This document shows, one piece after another, positions 7,001-14,807 of a stretch of 14,940 bases of DNA (position 1 is its first letter; each line of letters starts with the position of its first letter). The notes under the pieces were generated by a model, which worked only from the letters and a program-made list of their open reading frames with translations, was not told the DNA's origin and did not search any database. The stretch is from NCBI GenBank assembly GCA_028277295.1, contig JANQGN010000201.1:1-14940 (forward strand), written 5' to 3'. A program made the position numbers and the translations under genes. Source of the DNA: Rhodospira sp. Its GTDB lineage: Bacteria > Pseudomonadota > Alphaproteobacteria > Rhodospirillales > Rhodospirillaceae.

Positions 7001-9253
7001 ATGATCCCGCCCATGACACGACACGTCTCCCCTTCGCGCCGCAGTGCGCGGCGTTCCTCCGTTCGCTTTGAGCCTGGGTTGGCCGTGCCGCTTGCCGTCA
7101 TGGTGGCCGCCGCGCCGGCCCTTGCCCAGGACGACGCCCCACCTGAGTCGATCGCAGCGGCCGACGGTCCGGTTGTTCTGGATACCGTTACGGTGACGGC
7201 GCGGCGCGCGGAAGAGGACGTTCGGGATGTCCCCTTCAGTGTCACGGTCATCGGCGGCGAGGAAACCGAGATCAGCGGCGCGAGGAGCCTGGAGGACACC
7301 TTCAGGTCCACGCCCGGGATCGGAGCCATGAGCTTTGCCGGCGTTGACAAGGCGAACATCAAGATCCGGGGCGTGGGCTCGCTGTACCCGTCCAGCGGCG
7401 ATGACAGTTCGGTCGTCGTCTATGTCGATGGCATGCCCAATAGCGTGGCCGCCGTCTTCTCACAGACCCTGGACGTCGAACGCATCGAACTGTTGAAGGG
7501 ACCGCAAGGCACACTGTACGGCCGCAACAGCGAGGCCGGCGCGATCAACATCATCTCCCGCCGCCCTACGGAAGAGTTGGAGGGCTACATCCGCGGCGAG
7601 ATCGGCACCCAGCACTACCACATGACGGAAGGCGCCGTGAGCGGCCCCATCGTCGACACCCTGACAGGGCGCCTCGCCTTCCGCTACAACTCAATGGACC
7701 ATTGGGTGGATAACGCACGCACCGGCGACCCCGTGACGGAACCAGAGGACATCGCCGTGCGCGGCACCCTGCTGTGGAAGCCGAGCGACACGACCACGCT
7801 GACCTTGATCGGCAACCATGAGACCCGCACCGACTATCCGGCGAATGCGGTGCTCTTGCGTCCCTATGGAGACGATCCGGTCACCGATGTGCGGGATGGC
7901 AGCGTGAGCGAATCCAAATGGGCCACCCGGGTCTCGGCGGAGCTGACGCAAGAGCTGCCGTTCGCCATCGCCACCCTGTTCAGCGGCTACACCCGCACCG
8001 ACCTCTCTAACGCGGCTCCGTTCTACGAGGGCCGACTGTTGGAGCGTCTCCTTGGGATCGTGCCCGAAGGTGAACGGACGTTTCATACGGTCCGGGATGA
8101 GTTCAGCCAGGAACTGCGCCTGTCCTCGCGGCCGGAGCACGACATTTTCTGGGTGGCCGGCGCCAACTACTTCCGCTCCAATGCGTCCTTCGACTTGCGG
8201 GACGCTTTCGACAATTTCAACCCGGCCAATCCCTTCAATGCCACCTTCGACCGTGACTTCAGCATCGAGAGTTATGCCTTGTTCGGCGAGGTCACCTATC
8301 CGATCCTCGAAACACTGAGGGTGACCGCCGGCCTGCGCCATACCTGGGAGCACAAGACCTACGACACCGTCTGGCGGGCCAACGACTCCTACTTCAACCC
8401 GTTCAGCCCGCTCCGCTTCGCCACCGACAAACAATCGCTCGACGACGACTACACCACCGGCCGGCTGGCCCTGTCCTACGACGTGACCGACGAGGCCACC
8501 GTCTATGGCACCTACGCCCGTGGCTACAAGTCGGGCGGTTGGGGCGAGGTCGGTTCCAACATCGCCACGGGGCAACCCGATCTGCCGTACGAGGCGGCGG
8601 TCGTCGACAGCTACGAGATCGGCGTCAAGTCGGAGTGGCTGGGCGGCGACCTGTCGGTCAACGGCGCCGTGTTCTGGACCCAGAGCAAGGACGACCATCT
8701 GTATGTGTTGGACGAGGACAACTCGTTGGCCCTCACCGTCCAGCCCCAGAACTTCGATACCGAGAGCAAGGGGGTCGAACTGGATGCGGCGTGGCGGATC
8801 GGCCACGGCTTCACGCTGGGCGGCAGCCTCGCCTACACCGATGCGACCATCACCGGCGTGCCCGCTGGCGTGACCGCCGCGTACAAGGAGGGCGGCAAGG
8901 TGCCGGGCGTGCCGGAATGGGGCTGGGCCCTGTCGCTGTCGCACGAGCAGGTGCTGCCAGACTTCCTGGTGTTTGACGATCCGCTGCTGACGACCACGAT
9001 CCGCAATCAGTATGTGGGCGAAAGGGATGCCGAGAACACCTTCTTTCTCCCGTCGTACCATAAACTGGATGTCCGCCTGGGGCTCTCCACAGAGACCGCG
9101 GAGATCTATTTCCGCGCCGAAAATCTTCTCGACGAGCGCTACGATCTGTACGGCTACCACTATCCGGCGTTCGTGCCTGGCGGGGACGATGCCACCGCGG
9201 GCGCACCGGGCCAGGGCCGAAGCTTCGTCCTCGGCGCCAGCTACTACTTCTGA
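7001..9253 (+). CDS. TonB-dependent siderophore receptor (FyuA-like)
   Basis: A 750-residue outer-membrane gated porin importing a ferric chelate with energy from TonB-ExbBD. From the ATG at 7001: basic N-terminus, hydrophobic core (LAVPLAVMVAAAPALA) and cleavage near residue 42-43, a Sec signal peptide. A TonB box follows (DTVTVTA, about 61-67), then the plug (SVTVIGGEE; IRGVGSL; VVYVDGMPNSV; VERIELLKGPQGTLYGRNSE; GAINIISRRP, about 75-195), then the 22-strand barrel with ARGYKSGGWGE and FRAENLLDERYDLYGY, ending in Phe (ASYYF) for BAM recognition. VYVDGxPxxxxxxxxQTLDVERIELLKGPQGTLYG is the arrangement in FyuA-like receptors. The start is uncertain: GTG 6944, ATG 6968, 7001 and 7013 are in frame and none has a strong ribosome-binding site. 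Intact; the substrate is inferred from family and neighbours. Confidence 0.92.
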   Translation: MIPPMTRHVSPSRRSARRSSVRFEPGLAVPLAVMVAAAPALAQDDAPPESIAAADGPVVLDTVTVTARRAEEDVRDVPFSVTVIGGEETEISGARSLEDTFRSTPGIGAMSFAGVDKANIKIRGVGSLYPSSGDDSSVVVYVDGMPNSVAAVFSQTLDVERIELLKGPQGTLYGRNSEAGAINIISRRPTEELEGYIRGEIGTQHYHMTEGAVSGPIVDTLTGRLAFRYNSMDHWVDNARTGDPVTEPEDIAVRGTLLWKPSDTTTLTLIGNHETRTDYPANAVLLRPYGDDPVTDVRDGSVSESKWATRVSAELTQELPFAIATLFSGYTRTDLSNAAPFYEGRLLERLLGIVPEGERTFHTVRDEFSQELRLSSRPEHDIFWVAGANYFRSNASFDLRDAFDNFNPANPFNATFDRDFSIESYALFGEVTYPILETLRVTAGLRHTWEHKTYDTVWRANDSYFNPFSPLRFATDKQSLDDDYTTGRLALSYDVTDEATVYGTYARGYKSGGWGEVGSNIATGQPDLPYEAAVVDSYEIGVKSEWLGGDLSVNGAVFWTQSKDDHLYVLDEDNSLALTVQPQNFDTESKGVELDAAWRIGHGFTLGGSLAYTDATITGVPAGVTAAYKEGGKVPGVPEWGWALSLSHEQVLPDFLVFDDPLLTTTIRNQYVGERDAENTFFLPSYHKLDVRLGLSTETAEIYFRAENLLDERYDLYGYHYPAFVPGGDDATAGAPGQGRSFVLGASYYF

Positions 9254-9374
9254 TCAAGGGGCGCTGACCGTGATAGCGCACGCGGTCTCCTTGGACCGAT
9301 GTCCCCGAAACCATGCCGTGGACCCTGCACATCAGGGCCTCGTAAGAGGCGCGCCCCGATTGGAAAACGGCGCG

Positions 9375-9391
9375 GCGCCGACTCTCGGCGC
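9375..9391 (+). terminator. GC hairpin after the receptor gene
   Basis: GCGCCGA (9375-9381) pairs perfectly with TCGGCGC (9385-9391) around a CTC loop, about 120 bases past the receptor stop. No proper T-run follows, so it may act as an attenuator or RNA 3'-end stabiliser instead of a classical terminator. It would let the receptor be expressed more strongly than the ABC genes. Confidence 0.3.
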
Positions 9392-9412
9392 AGCGCCGAA
9401 TAGCCTCCCTTG

Positions 9413-9429
9413 TATGCAAACATATCATT
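9413..9429 (+). promoter_or_regulatory. TATGCAA motif with ATCATT before the ABC genes
   Basis: TATGCAAACATATCATT repeats the TATGCAA found before the receptor gene and carries the ATCATT half of a Fur site, though as a full Fur box it matches poorly (7 of 19). It may be a second site for the AraC regulator. Consensus resemblance only. Confidence 0.25.
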
Positions 9430-9447
9430 GAAATCTGGTCGGTTTTA

Positions 9448-9481
9448 CCGAATGACCCCGTTCCGATTGGGGGTCATTCGG
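9448..9481. repeat. 12-bp perfect hairpin before the ABC genes
   Basis: CCGAATGACCCC (9448-9459) is the exact reverse complement of 9470-9481, with a 10-base loop. No T-run follows on either strand. It lies 120 bases before the ABC start at 9569, so it could be an RNA control or stability element in the leader, an operator, or a terminator-like boundary. The structure is certain, its function is not. Confidence 0.55.
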
Positions 9482-9568
9482 GCTAGCCGGTTCACAAATT
9501 AGGCGTTCCTGTCGATGGCGGTGACGGCCGCTGCGTCAGGTGTCCCCGAGATGGAACAGAAGGCCGCA

Positions 9569-11296
9569 ATGGAACAGCAGACCGTCTGGCAGCTCATGGC
9601 GCCTGTACGAAACCGGATGCGCGGCGTTTGGTTTTTTTCTGCGCTGTCTACGGGTCTGGGGTTTGTCGGACTGCTGGTGCTGGCCTTCTTCGTCGTCCCC
9701 CACATCGTGGATGGAACCTCGTTCTGGCCTGGCCTGGCGATGTTTGGCGGTCTGACATTGGCTGGCATGGGCTCGATGGTCCTTGCCTATCGACAGTCGC
9801 ACCTGGCGGCCTTTCGGCTGGAAACCGTGCTCCGTGAGCGGTTGCTGGAGAAACTCTCGCGCATTTCTCTGGGCGAATGGCAGGCGCAGGGGGCCGGTGC
9901 GCTAACCAAAGTGATCGTCGAGGACGTGCGGGAGCTTCACGGCTTCGTCGCAGATACCACGCCGTCTTATCCCAGGGTGATGATCGGGCCGGTGATCGCC
10001 ATTGCCGCGATGGTCTGGATTGACTGGCGGCTGGCGTTGGCGGTGCTGGCCTTGCTTGTGGGCGCGATGGGCTGGATCGCCATCAGCGCCAGGCGGTCCG
10101 CCGACCGGATCAGGGACTACGGCAAGGCTCGTGAGGAGGTCAGCGGCGCGATTGTCGAGTTCCTCCAGGCCATGCCGGTCGTACGGACATTCGACGGCGG
10201 TCATGCCTCCTTCGGTCGATATCAGCAGGCTCTTGACCGCTTCTCGCAGTTCGTGGCGGCATGGTACCGTCAGGTCGCCGGATCGGGTAACCTGCTGATG
10301 GTCCTGCTCAATCCGCTTACGGCTCTTATCGTCGTTCTTGCCCTTGGGCTCTGGTTCGTAACGGGCGGATCGCTGGAGACGGGGTCGCTGGTCGCCTTCC
10401 TGCTGGTCAGCACCGGTCTCAGCGAGGCCGTCATGCCTCTTCTGTTCCTGCAATCCACCACACAGAAAATCGCCTCGCCGGTGAAACGCATTCACCAGCT
10501 CTTGAGCCTGCCGGAGCGCGAAAACAGAACGGAAGCGCAATTTTTGCGCGACCATGAAGCACGGTTCGAGGATGTCACCTTCAGCTACGGGTCGGATGGC
10601 CCGACCGTGGCCAACGTGTCTCTAGTGGCGCCTTCCGGCACGGTGACGGCGATGGTTGGCCCCTCCGGTGCGGGCAAGACCACGCTGGCGCGCCTGATTC
10701 CACGATTCTGGGACGTCAATTCGGGCCGTATCCTGATCGGCGGCGTCGACATCCGCGACATGCCCGACGCGCAGCTTCTTCGCACCGTCAGCTTTGTATT
10801 TCAGGATACATTCCTGTTTTCCGGGTCCATCGCCGACAACATCCGCTTCGGCTCGCCCGGTGCTTCGGACAGCGACATTGAAGACGCCGCCCGTGTCGCA
10901 CAAGCGCACGAGTTCATCACGGCGCTGCCGAATGGCTATCGGACGTCGGCTGGCGAGCGCGGGATTTTTCTTTCGGGTGGACAACGGCAACGGATCAACA
11001 TCGCCCGTGCCGTACTGCAGGATCGCCCCGTCCTGGTTCTGGACGAGGCAACGGCGTTCGCCGATCCGGAAAACGATGCCGCGATCACCCGGGCGTTGTT
11101 CGGCCTGATGCGCGGGAAAACCGTTCTGATGATCGCGCATCGCCTGCAAACCGTGCGCGGCGCCGACCAGATCGTCGTGATGCGGGATGGCCGCATCATC
11201 GAGGGTGGCGCGCATGATGCCCTGGTCAAGGCGGGCGGCCTTTATGCCGATCTCTGGCATCTGCATCAGGAGGCGCGGCAATGGGCAATCCGATAG
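9569..11296 (+). CDS. ABC transporter half-molecule 1 (YbtP/IrtA-like siderophore importer subunit)
   Basis: A 575-residue fusion of a six-helix exporter-type membrane domain (about 20-310) and a nucleotide-binding domain. Walker A GPSGAGKTT (about 362), Q-loop VFQDTFLF, signature LSGGQRQ (about 467), Walker B VLVLDEAT with catalytic Glu (about 487) and H-loop IAHRL are all present. The D-loop reads AFADPEN instead of the usual SALD. Members beside siderophore receptors (YbtP/YbtQ, IrtA/IrtB) import the chelate despite their exporter fold, so import is inferred from context. The ATG at 9569 is preferred for AGAAGG 5 bases upstream; ATGs at 9515 and 9551 would add 18 or 6 residues. Its last 16 bases overlap the next gene, suggesting coupled translation and a heterodimer. 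An exporter role cannot be excluded. Confidence 0.9.
   Translation: MEQQTVWQLMAPVRNRMRGVWFFSALSTGLGFVGLLVLAFFVVPHIVDGTSFWPGLAMFGGLTLAGMGSMVLAYRQSHLAAFRLETVLRERLLEKLSRISLGEWQAQGAGALTKVIVEDVRELHGFVADTTPSYPRVMIGPVIAIAAMVWIDWRLALAVLALLVGAMGWIAISARRSADRIRDYGKAREEVSGAIVEFLQAMPVVRTFDGGHASFGRYQQALDRFSQFVAAWYRQVAGSGNLLMVLLNPLTALIVVLALGLWFVTGGSLETGSLVAFLLVSTGLSEAVMPLLFLQSTTQKIASPVKRIHQLLSLPERENRTEAQFLRDHEARFEDVTFSYGSDGPTVANVSLVAPSGTVTAMVGPSGAGKTTLARLIPRFWDVNSGRILIGGVDIRDMPDAQLLRTVSFVFQDTFLFSGSIADNIRFGSPGASDSDIEDAARVAQAHEFITALPNGYRTSAGERGIFLSGGQRQRINIARAVLQDRPVLVLDEATAFADPENDAAITRALFGLMRGKTVLMIAHRLQTVRGADQIVVMRDGRIIEGGAHDALVKAGGLYADLWHLHQEARQWAIR
11268..11273 (+). promoter_or_regulatory. Strong ribosome-binding site inside ABC gene 1
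   Basis: A full AGGAGG sits within the end of the first ABC gene, 7 bases before the ATG at 11281. It fixes the start of the second ABC gene and supports the 16-base overlap and coupled, near-equal synthesis of the two halves. Confidence 0.75.
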
Positions 11297-13122
11297 GGGG
11301 GGAGGCCGGCGCACCCGCGTCGGCGCCACGAAGCGGCGGTGGCGACAAATCGGGCGAGTCCGGTTTGTCGCTGGTCAGTGTTACGCCCGTAACAACCACG
11401 TGGCGGCGGCTCATGGAGGTGGCCGGCGAAGGCGCCCCGGCTCTCTCCCGCGCCATTGGTAAACTTGCCCTGGCCGCCGTCCTGCATGGGCTTTGCCTTG
11501 CCTTACTGATCCCACTCTCCGTTGCGCTGGTGCAGGACACGGACTGGCACCGGGCCGGGATCTGGCTGGCGGCAATGGGGGGGATACTCGGCCTGTCCGC
11601 CGCGCTGCGTTGGAGCGCGTACAACTTTGAGTTCCACGGCGGGATGATCCGCATCACGCAACAACTGCGCACCGAGCTGGGCTACAAACTGAGAAGCGTC
11701 CCTTTGGAGATGATCCAGCGGGAGAAGTCCGGGGCAACGGTCCATAAACTGCTGACGGGCGTCGACAACACCATGACGGCGGTCCTGGGGGTGACGAACG
11801 CCATTCTCCTCGCGATTGTGCCGCCGGTGGTGGTTGGCCTTGCGCTTTTCGGGTTCGACTGGCGGCTTGGTCTGATCTCGTTCCTGACCTTTCCGTTGCT
11901 GGGCTACTTTTATTATCGCCGCCGCCCGGCCTTCGGCCGCTCAGCCCGCGCGGTCGATGCCGCGCATCAGGACCTGCATCAGCAAGTTCTGGAGTATACC
12001 CAGGGATTGCCGGTGCTTCGGGCCAGTGGGGTGTCCTTGCGCGACCATCCGGTCGCCGACGAAATCGATCGGCTGGAGAGGCTACAATCCGCCGACACCG
12101 ACCTCTCGACGAGTGCGACGCTGTTCATGTCGGTGACGGTACAGCTTGGGCTGCTGGTTTCACTTGCCGTCGGGGCCTGGTTGGTCGTGACGGGCGAGAC
12201 CGAGCTTGCTGTTTTCCTCGCTTTCCTGCTGATCCTGTCTCGTTTCGGCGAACCGCTGTCGAACCTTGTGCTCTATACTTACATGTTCGACATGCTCGAA
12301 CAGGCCGTTGAGAACATTGACAGTTTGCGCCGTGTCCCCGATCAGGTCGCCATCGACCCCGCGGCCGAGCCGGATCGTTTCGACATCATTCTGGAAGGCG
12401 TCAGCTTCGGCTATCAAGGGAGCGGAGGGACAGTTCTGCGCGACGTGACCGCGCGCTTTCCCGAAAACCAACTGAGCGCGATCGTCGGCCCGTCGGGGCA
12501 GGGCAAGACAACGCTGCTGAAGTTGCTGCAACGCTTCGCGGACCCGCGGGCGGGGAGGATCCTGATCGGCGGACTCGACATCCGACGCATCCCTCCCGCG
12601 AAGCTGGCGTCCCTGATTTCAGTGGTGTTCCAGGACGTGCATCTGTTCGGGGATACGATCCTCAACAACATTCGCATGGCCCGCCCCACGGCCGGGGAAG
12701 ACGAGGTGATCGAGGCGGCGCAACGCGCCGGATGCGACGCGTTCATCCGCGCCCTGCCAAACGGCTACGAAACGCGGGTCGGGGACAACGGCGCCACCCT
12801 GTCCAGCGGCGAGCGTCAGCGGATCAGCATTGCGCGCGCGTTCCTCAAGAACAGCCCGATCATCCTGCTCGATGAACCGACCGCCGCACTCGATACGGTC
12901 AACGAGCGGCTTGTGCAACATGCTTTGGAGCACCTTGTCCGGGGCAGGACCGTGATCGTGATCTCGCATCGTCTTTCGCTGGTCGCGGGCGCCGACCGGA
13001 TCTTTGTGCTGGAAGAGGGCCGGGTCAGCGAACAGGGCGACCATACGGACCTCATGGCGGAAGGGGGCCGCTACTCGCGTATGCAGGCGGCCTCCGCGGA
13101 AGAGTTTTCGCGATGTGACTGA
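11281..13122 (+). CDS. ABC transporter half-molecule 2 (YbtQ/IrtB-like siderophore importer subunit)
   Basis: A 613-residue half-transporter, the likely heterodimer partner of the preceding protein. After a Gly/Ser/Ala-rich, probably disordered N-terminus (1-45), six membrane helices occupy about 55-340. The nucleotide-binding domain has Walker A GPSGQGKTT (about 402), Q-loop VFQDVHLF, a slightly altered signature LSSGERQ (about 507), Walker B IILLDEPTAALD with catalytic Glu (about 527-537) and H-loop ISHRL (about 561). Both halves keep catalytic residues, so neither ATP site looks obviously dead. The start is fixed by AGGAGG at 11268-11273. Import of a ferric siderophore across the inner membrane is inferred from the receptor and regulator upstream; by fold alone it could be an exporter. 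Confidence 0.9.
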   Translation: MGNPIGGEAGAPASAPRSGGGDKSGESGLSLVSVTPVTTTWRRLMEVAGEGAPALSRAIGKLALAAVLHGLCLALLIPLSVALVQDTDWHRAGIWLAAMGGILGLSAALRWSAYNFEFHGGMIRITQQLRTELGYKLRSVPLEMIQREKSGATVHKLLTGVDNTMTAVLGVTNAILLAIVPPVVVGLALFGFDWRLGLISFLTFPLLGYFYYRRRPAFGRSARAVDAAHQDLHQQVLEYTQGLPVLRASGVSLRDHPVADEIDRLERLQSADTDLSTSATLFMSVTVQLGLLVSLAVGAWLVVTGETELAVFLAFLLILSRFGEPLSNLVLYTYMFDMLEQAVENIDSLRRVPDQVAIDPAAEPDRFDIILEGVSFGYQGSGGTVLRDVTARFPENQLSAIVGPSGQGKTTLLKLLQRFADPRAGRILIGGLDIRRIPPAKLASLISVVFQDVHLFGDTILNNIRMARPTAGEDEVIEAAQRAGCDAFIRALPNGYETRVGDNGATLSSGERQRISIARAFLKNSPIILLDEPTAALDTVNERLVQHALEHLVRGRTVIVISHRLSLVAGADRIFVLEEGRVSEQGDHTDLMAEGGRYSRMQAASAEEFSRCD

Positions 13123-13238
13123 CATCGGCGTTGGCGCGGACTGAGGGCACGTCACAGAGGCCGCGTCCGGGCCTTCTGTAGAGGCAGAGGATCTCCTCCA
13201 GGTGGACAGGTCCGCTTGGCCGGTTGGTCGTGCCGGGG

Positions 13239-13397
13239 TCAATCGCTCGGACGGGATATCTTGAGGTTCAGGTCCGCCCAGTATGGGCCGCAGGCCAGGT
13301 TCAGAGGGCACCAGGACAACGGCGCCGCCGGATCCATCGAGACAATCCGATCGCCGCGATAGAAATCTGAGTAAGAGCACTTGGGGCTTTCAAGCAT
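13239..13397 (-). CDS. Possible 52-residue small protein or gene remnant, unrecognised
   Basis: An ATG-to-TGA frame on the minus strand between the ABC and MFS genes. Its product begins MLESPKCSYSDFYRGD and contains APLSWCPLNLACGPYW. It is rich in Cys, Trp, Tyr and Asp, unlike the Arg/Pro-rich frames that arise by chance in this DNA. No ribosome-binding site precedes it and I recognise no family. It could be a real small gene, the tail of a lost gene, or chance. The rest of 13123-13433 shows no other gene or clear terminator. Confidence 0.2.
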   Translation of the reverse strand: MLESPKCSYSDFYRGDRIVSMDPAAPLSWCPLNLACGPYWADLNLKISRPSD

Positions 13398-13433
13398 AGG
13401 GTCAAAAACACACTAAATATAAGAGAGTTTTTT

Positions 13434-14711
13434 ATGGACAATACTGCGAACGAAATCAATATCGGCACGGCCCCAGGCACACCTTGGCGCTTGAGGTACT
13501 GGTCTATATTTATAGGGCAGCATCTATCGTTGCTCGGCACAGCTTTGACGCAGTTTGTCTTGATGTGGTGGATCGCGGATACGACAGGAAGTGTAGCAGC
13601 GTTGGCTAACGCCGGTCTCGCGGCCCTTCTTCCCCAAGCCGTGCTCGCACCGCTGGGTGGCGTTCTGGCGGATCGATACAGCCGCCGCCTTATAATCCTC
13701 ATAGCAGATACCATCAGCGCATTATGCATGGTCGTTGTCATTGCGCTCTTTGCGTTCGAGAGTGTGCAGCTCTGGCATCTGTACGCCATGATGTTCGTTC
13801 GCAGTGCCATGAGTGCCCTGCAGCAGCCCGCCGTTGCCGCCAGTACCGCCATGCTGGTCCCCGAACACTTCCTACCCCGTGCGGCCGGGCTGAATCAGTT
13901 GCTTATGGGAATCACAACAATCGGCGCGGCTCCTCTCGGGGCGCTGGCAATTAGTATTTTTCCAATCAAGTGGGCGTTGAGCATTGACGTCATGACGGCT
14001 CTTCTTGGAATTATGCCGCTTCTTGTATTCGCCATCCCGCAAATAAAGAACACCGCAGAGGAGCGTGACGGCATACTGACCGAGTTCCGTCAGGGCGTCG
14101 CCGTCGTCTGGACGAGCCCTGTGTTGTTGAGGCTCTACGGAGTGGTGGCTGCAATAATGGTCGCGATCGTCCCCACGCTCACGCTTGTGCCCCTTTTGAT
14201 CAAGGAGCACTTTGGTGGTGGGCCAGGCGAAGTCGCAATTATGGAAAGCTTGTCCGGGTTGGGCATGATAATCGGTGGTGCCGTGATCGTCGCCATGGCG
14301 CCAAAGCGGCGTGTTCTTTGGATGTTCTGCGGTTTCGGTATAGCGTGCCTGGCGATTTCTCTTACCGCGATTGCACCAACCGATGTTTTCTGGTTGGCCG
14401 TCTTGTCTTGGACGGTTGCCGCGGCCGCCTTTGCGATGGGCAACGCCCCCTTCATCACGATCCTGCAAACGACGGTGCCGAACAATCTTCAGGGGCGCGT
14501 ATTGTCACTACTCAACACATTGATGGGTATGAGCGCGCCGATTGGACTCATCATCGTGATGCCAATTGGTGAATTTATAGGCGTGCGATGGCTGTTCGTT
14601 TCACTTGGAGTTGCCGGCGCCGTGGTTGTGCTGCTTGGGTATGTGTCACCCATCGTTCGGCGTGCGGACATATATCCTCACGAAACTGTCGATGGCACGA
14701 AAACACCATAG
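13434..14711 (+). CDS. MFS transporter (MFS_3/MefA-like efflux class)
   Basis: A 425-residue inner-membrane protein with the twelve hydrophobic segments of the major facilitator superfamily. Motif A between helices 2 and 3 is clear (GGVLADRYSRR, residues 75-85), and RSAMSALQQPA and LQTTVPNNLQGRVLSLLN match the MFS_3 (macrolide-efflux/EntS-like) group. The ATG at 13434 has GAGAG 6 bases upstream. Such proteins usually export drugs or siderophores; beside this locus it may export a siderophore, or help release iron as proposed for YbtX. Its composition stands out: 13501-13560 is 28/60 GC, against 39/60 for 12481-12540 in the ABC gene, and its upstream 35 bases are AT-rich. It was probably acquired separately and has a promoter of its own. 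A truncated IS begins about 5 bases after its stop. Confidence 0.88.
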   Translation: MDNTANEINIGTAPGTPWRLRYWSIFIGQHLSLLGTALTQFVLMWWIADTTGSVAALANAGLAALLPQAVLAPLGGVLADRYSRRLIILIADTISALCMVVVIALFAFESVQLWHLYAMMFVRSAMSALQQPAVAASTAMLVPEHFLPRAAGLNQLLMGITTIGAAPLGALAISIFPIKWALSIDVMTALLGIMPLLVFAIPQIKNTAEERDGILTEFRQGVAVVWTSPVLLRLYGVVAAIMVAIVPTLTLVPLLIKEHFGGGPGEVAIMESLSGLGMIIGGAVIVAMAPKRRVLWMFCGFGIACLAISLTAIAPTDVFWLAVLSWTVAAAAFAMGNAPFITILQTTVPNNLQGRVLSLLNTLMGMSAPIGLIIVMPIGEFIGVRWLFVSLGVAGAVVVLLGYVSPIVRRADIYPHETVDGTKTP

Positions 14712-14716
14712 TTGCG

Positions 14717-14805
14717 GTCCGTGAAGGACCGACGTGTCTTGCTCGTCATCGTCCACCTCTCCGCTCCCGAGGGAGCTTAACGGAGGTGTCCACCGTTTTG
14801 GAGCA
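14717..14805 (-). mobile_element. 5' end of a truncated IS3-type element
   Basis: On the minus strand from 14805 the sequence starts TGCTCCAAAACGGTGGACAC, the form of an IS3-family terminal repeat (the GTGGACACC core is shared with the end near 5155), followed by an AGAGGTGG ribosome-binding region and an ATG at 14749. The reading frame gives MTSKTRRSFTD, the usual beginning of an IS3 orfA, then breaks at about 14717. Only the first 89 bases of the element survive, cut next to the MFS stop codon. The outer edge is set by where phage-capsid coding resumes. Confidence 0.6.
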
Positions 14806-14807
14806 GG

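Noticed and set aside
7691..9160. 489-codon open frame opposite the TonB receptor
   Set aside because: It is antisense to a well-supported barrel domain with no recognisable motif, a GC shadow.
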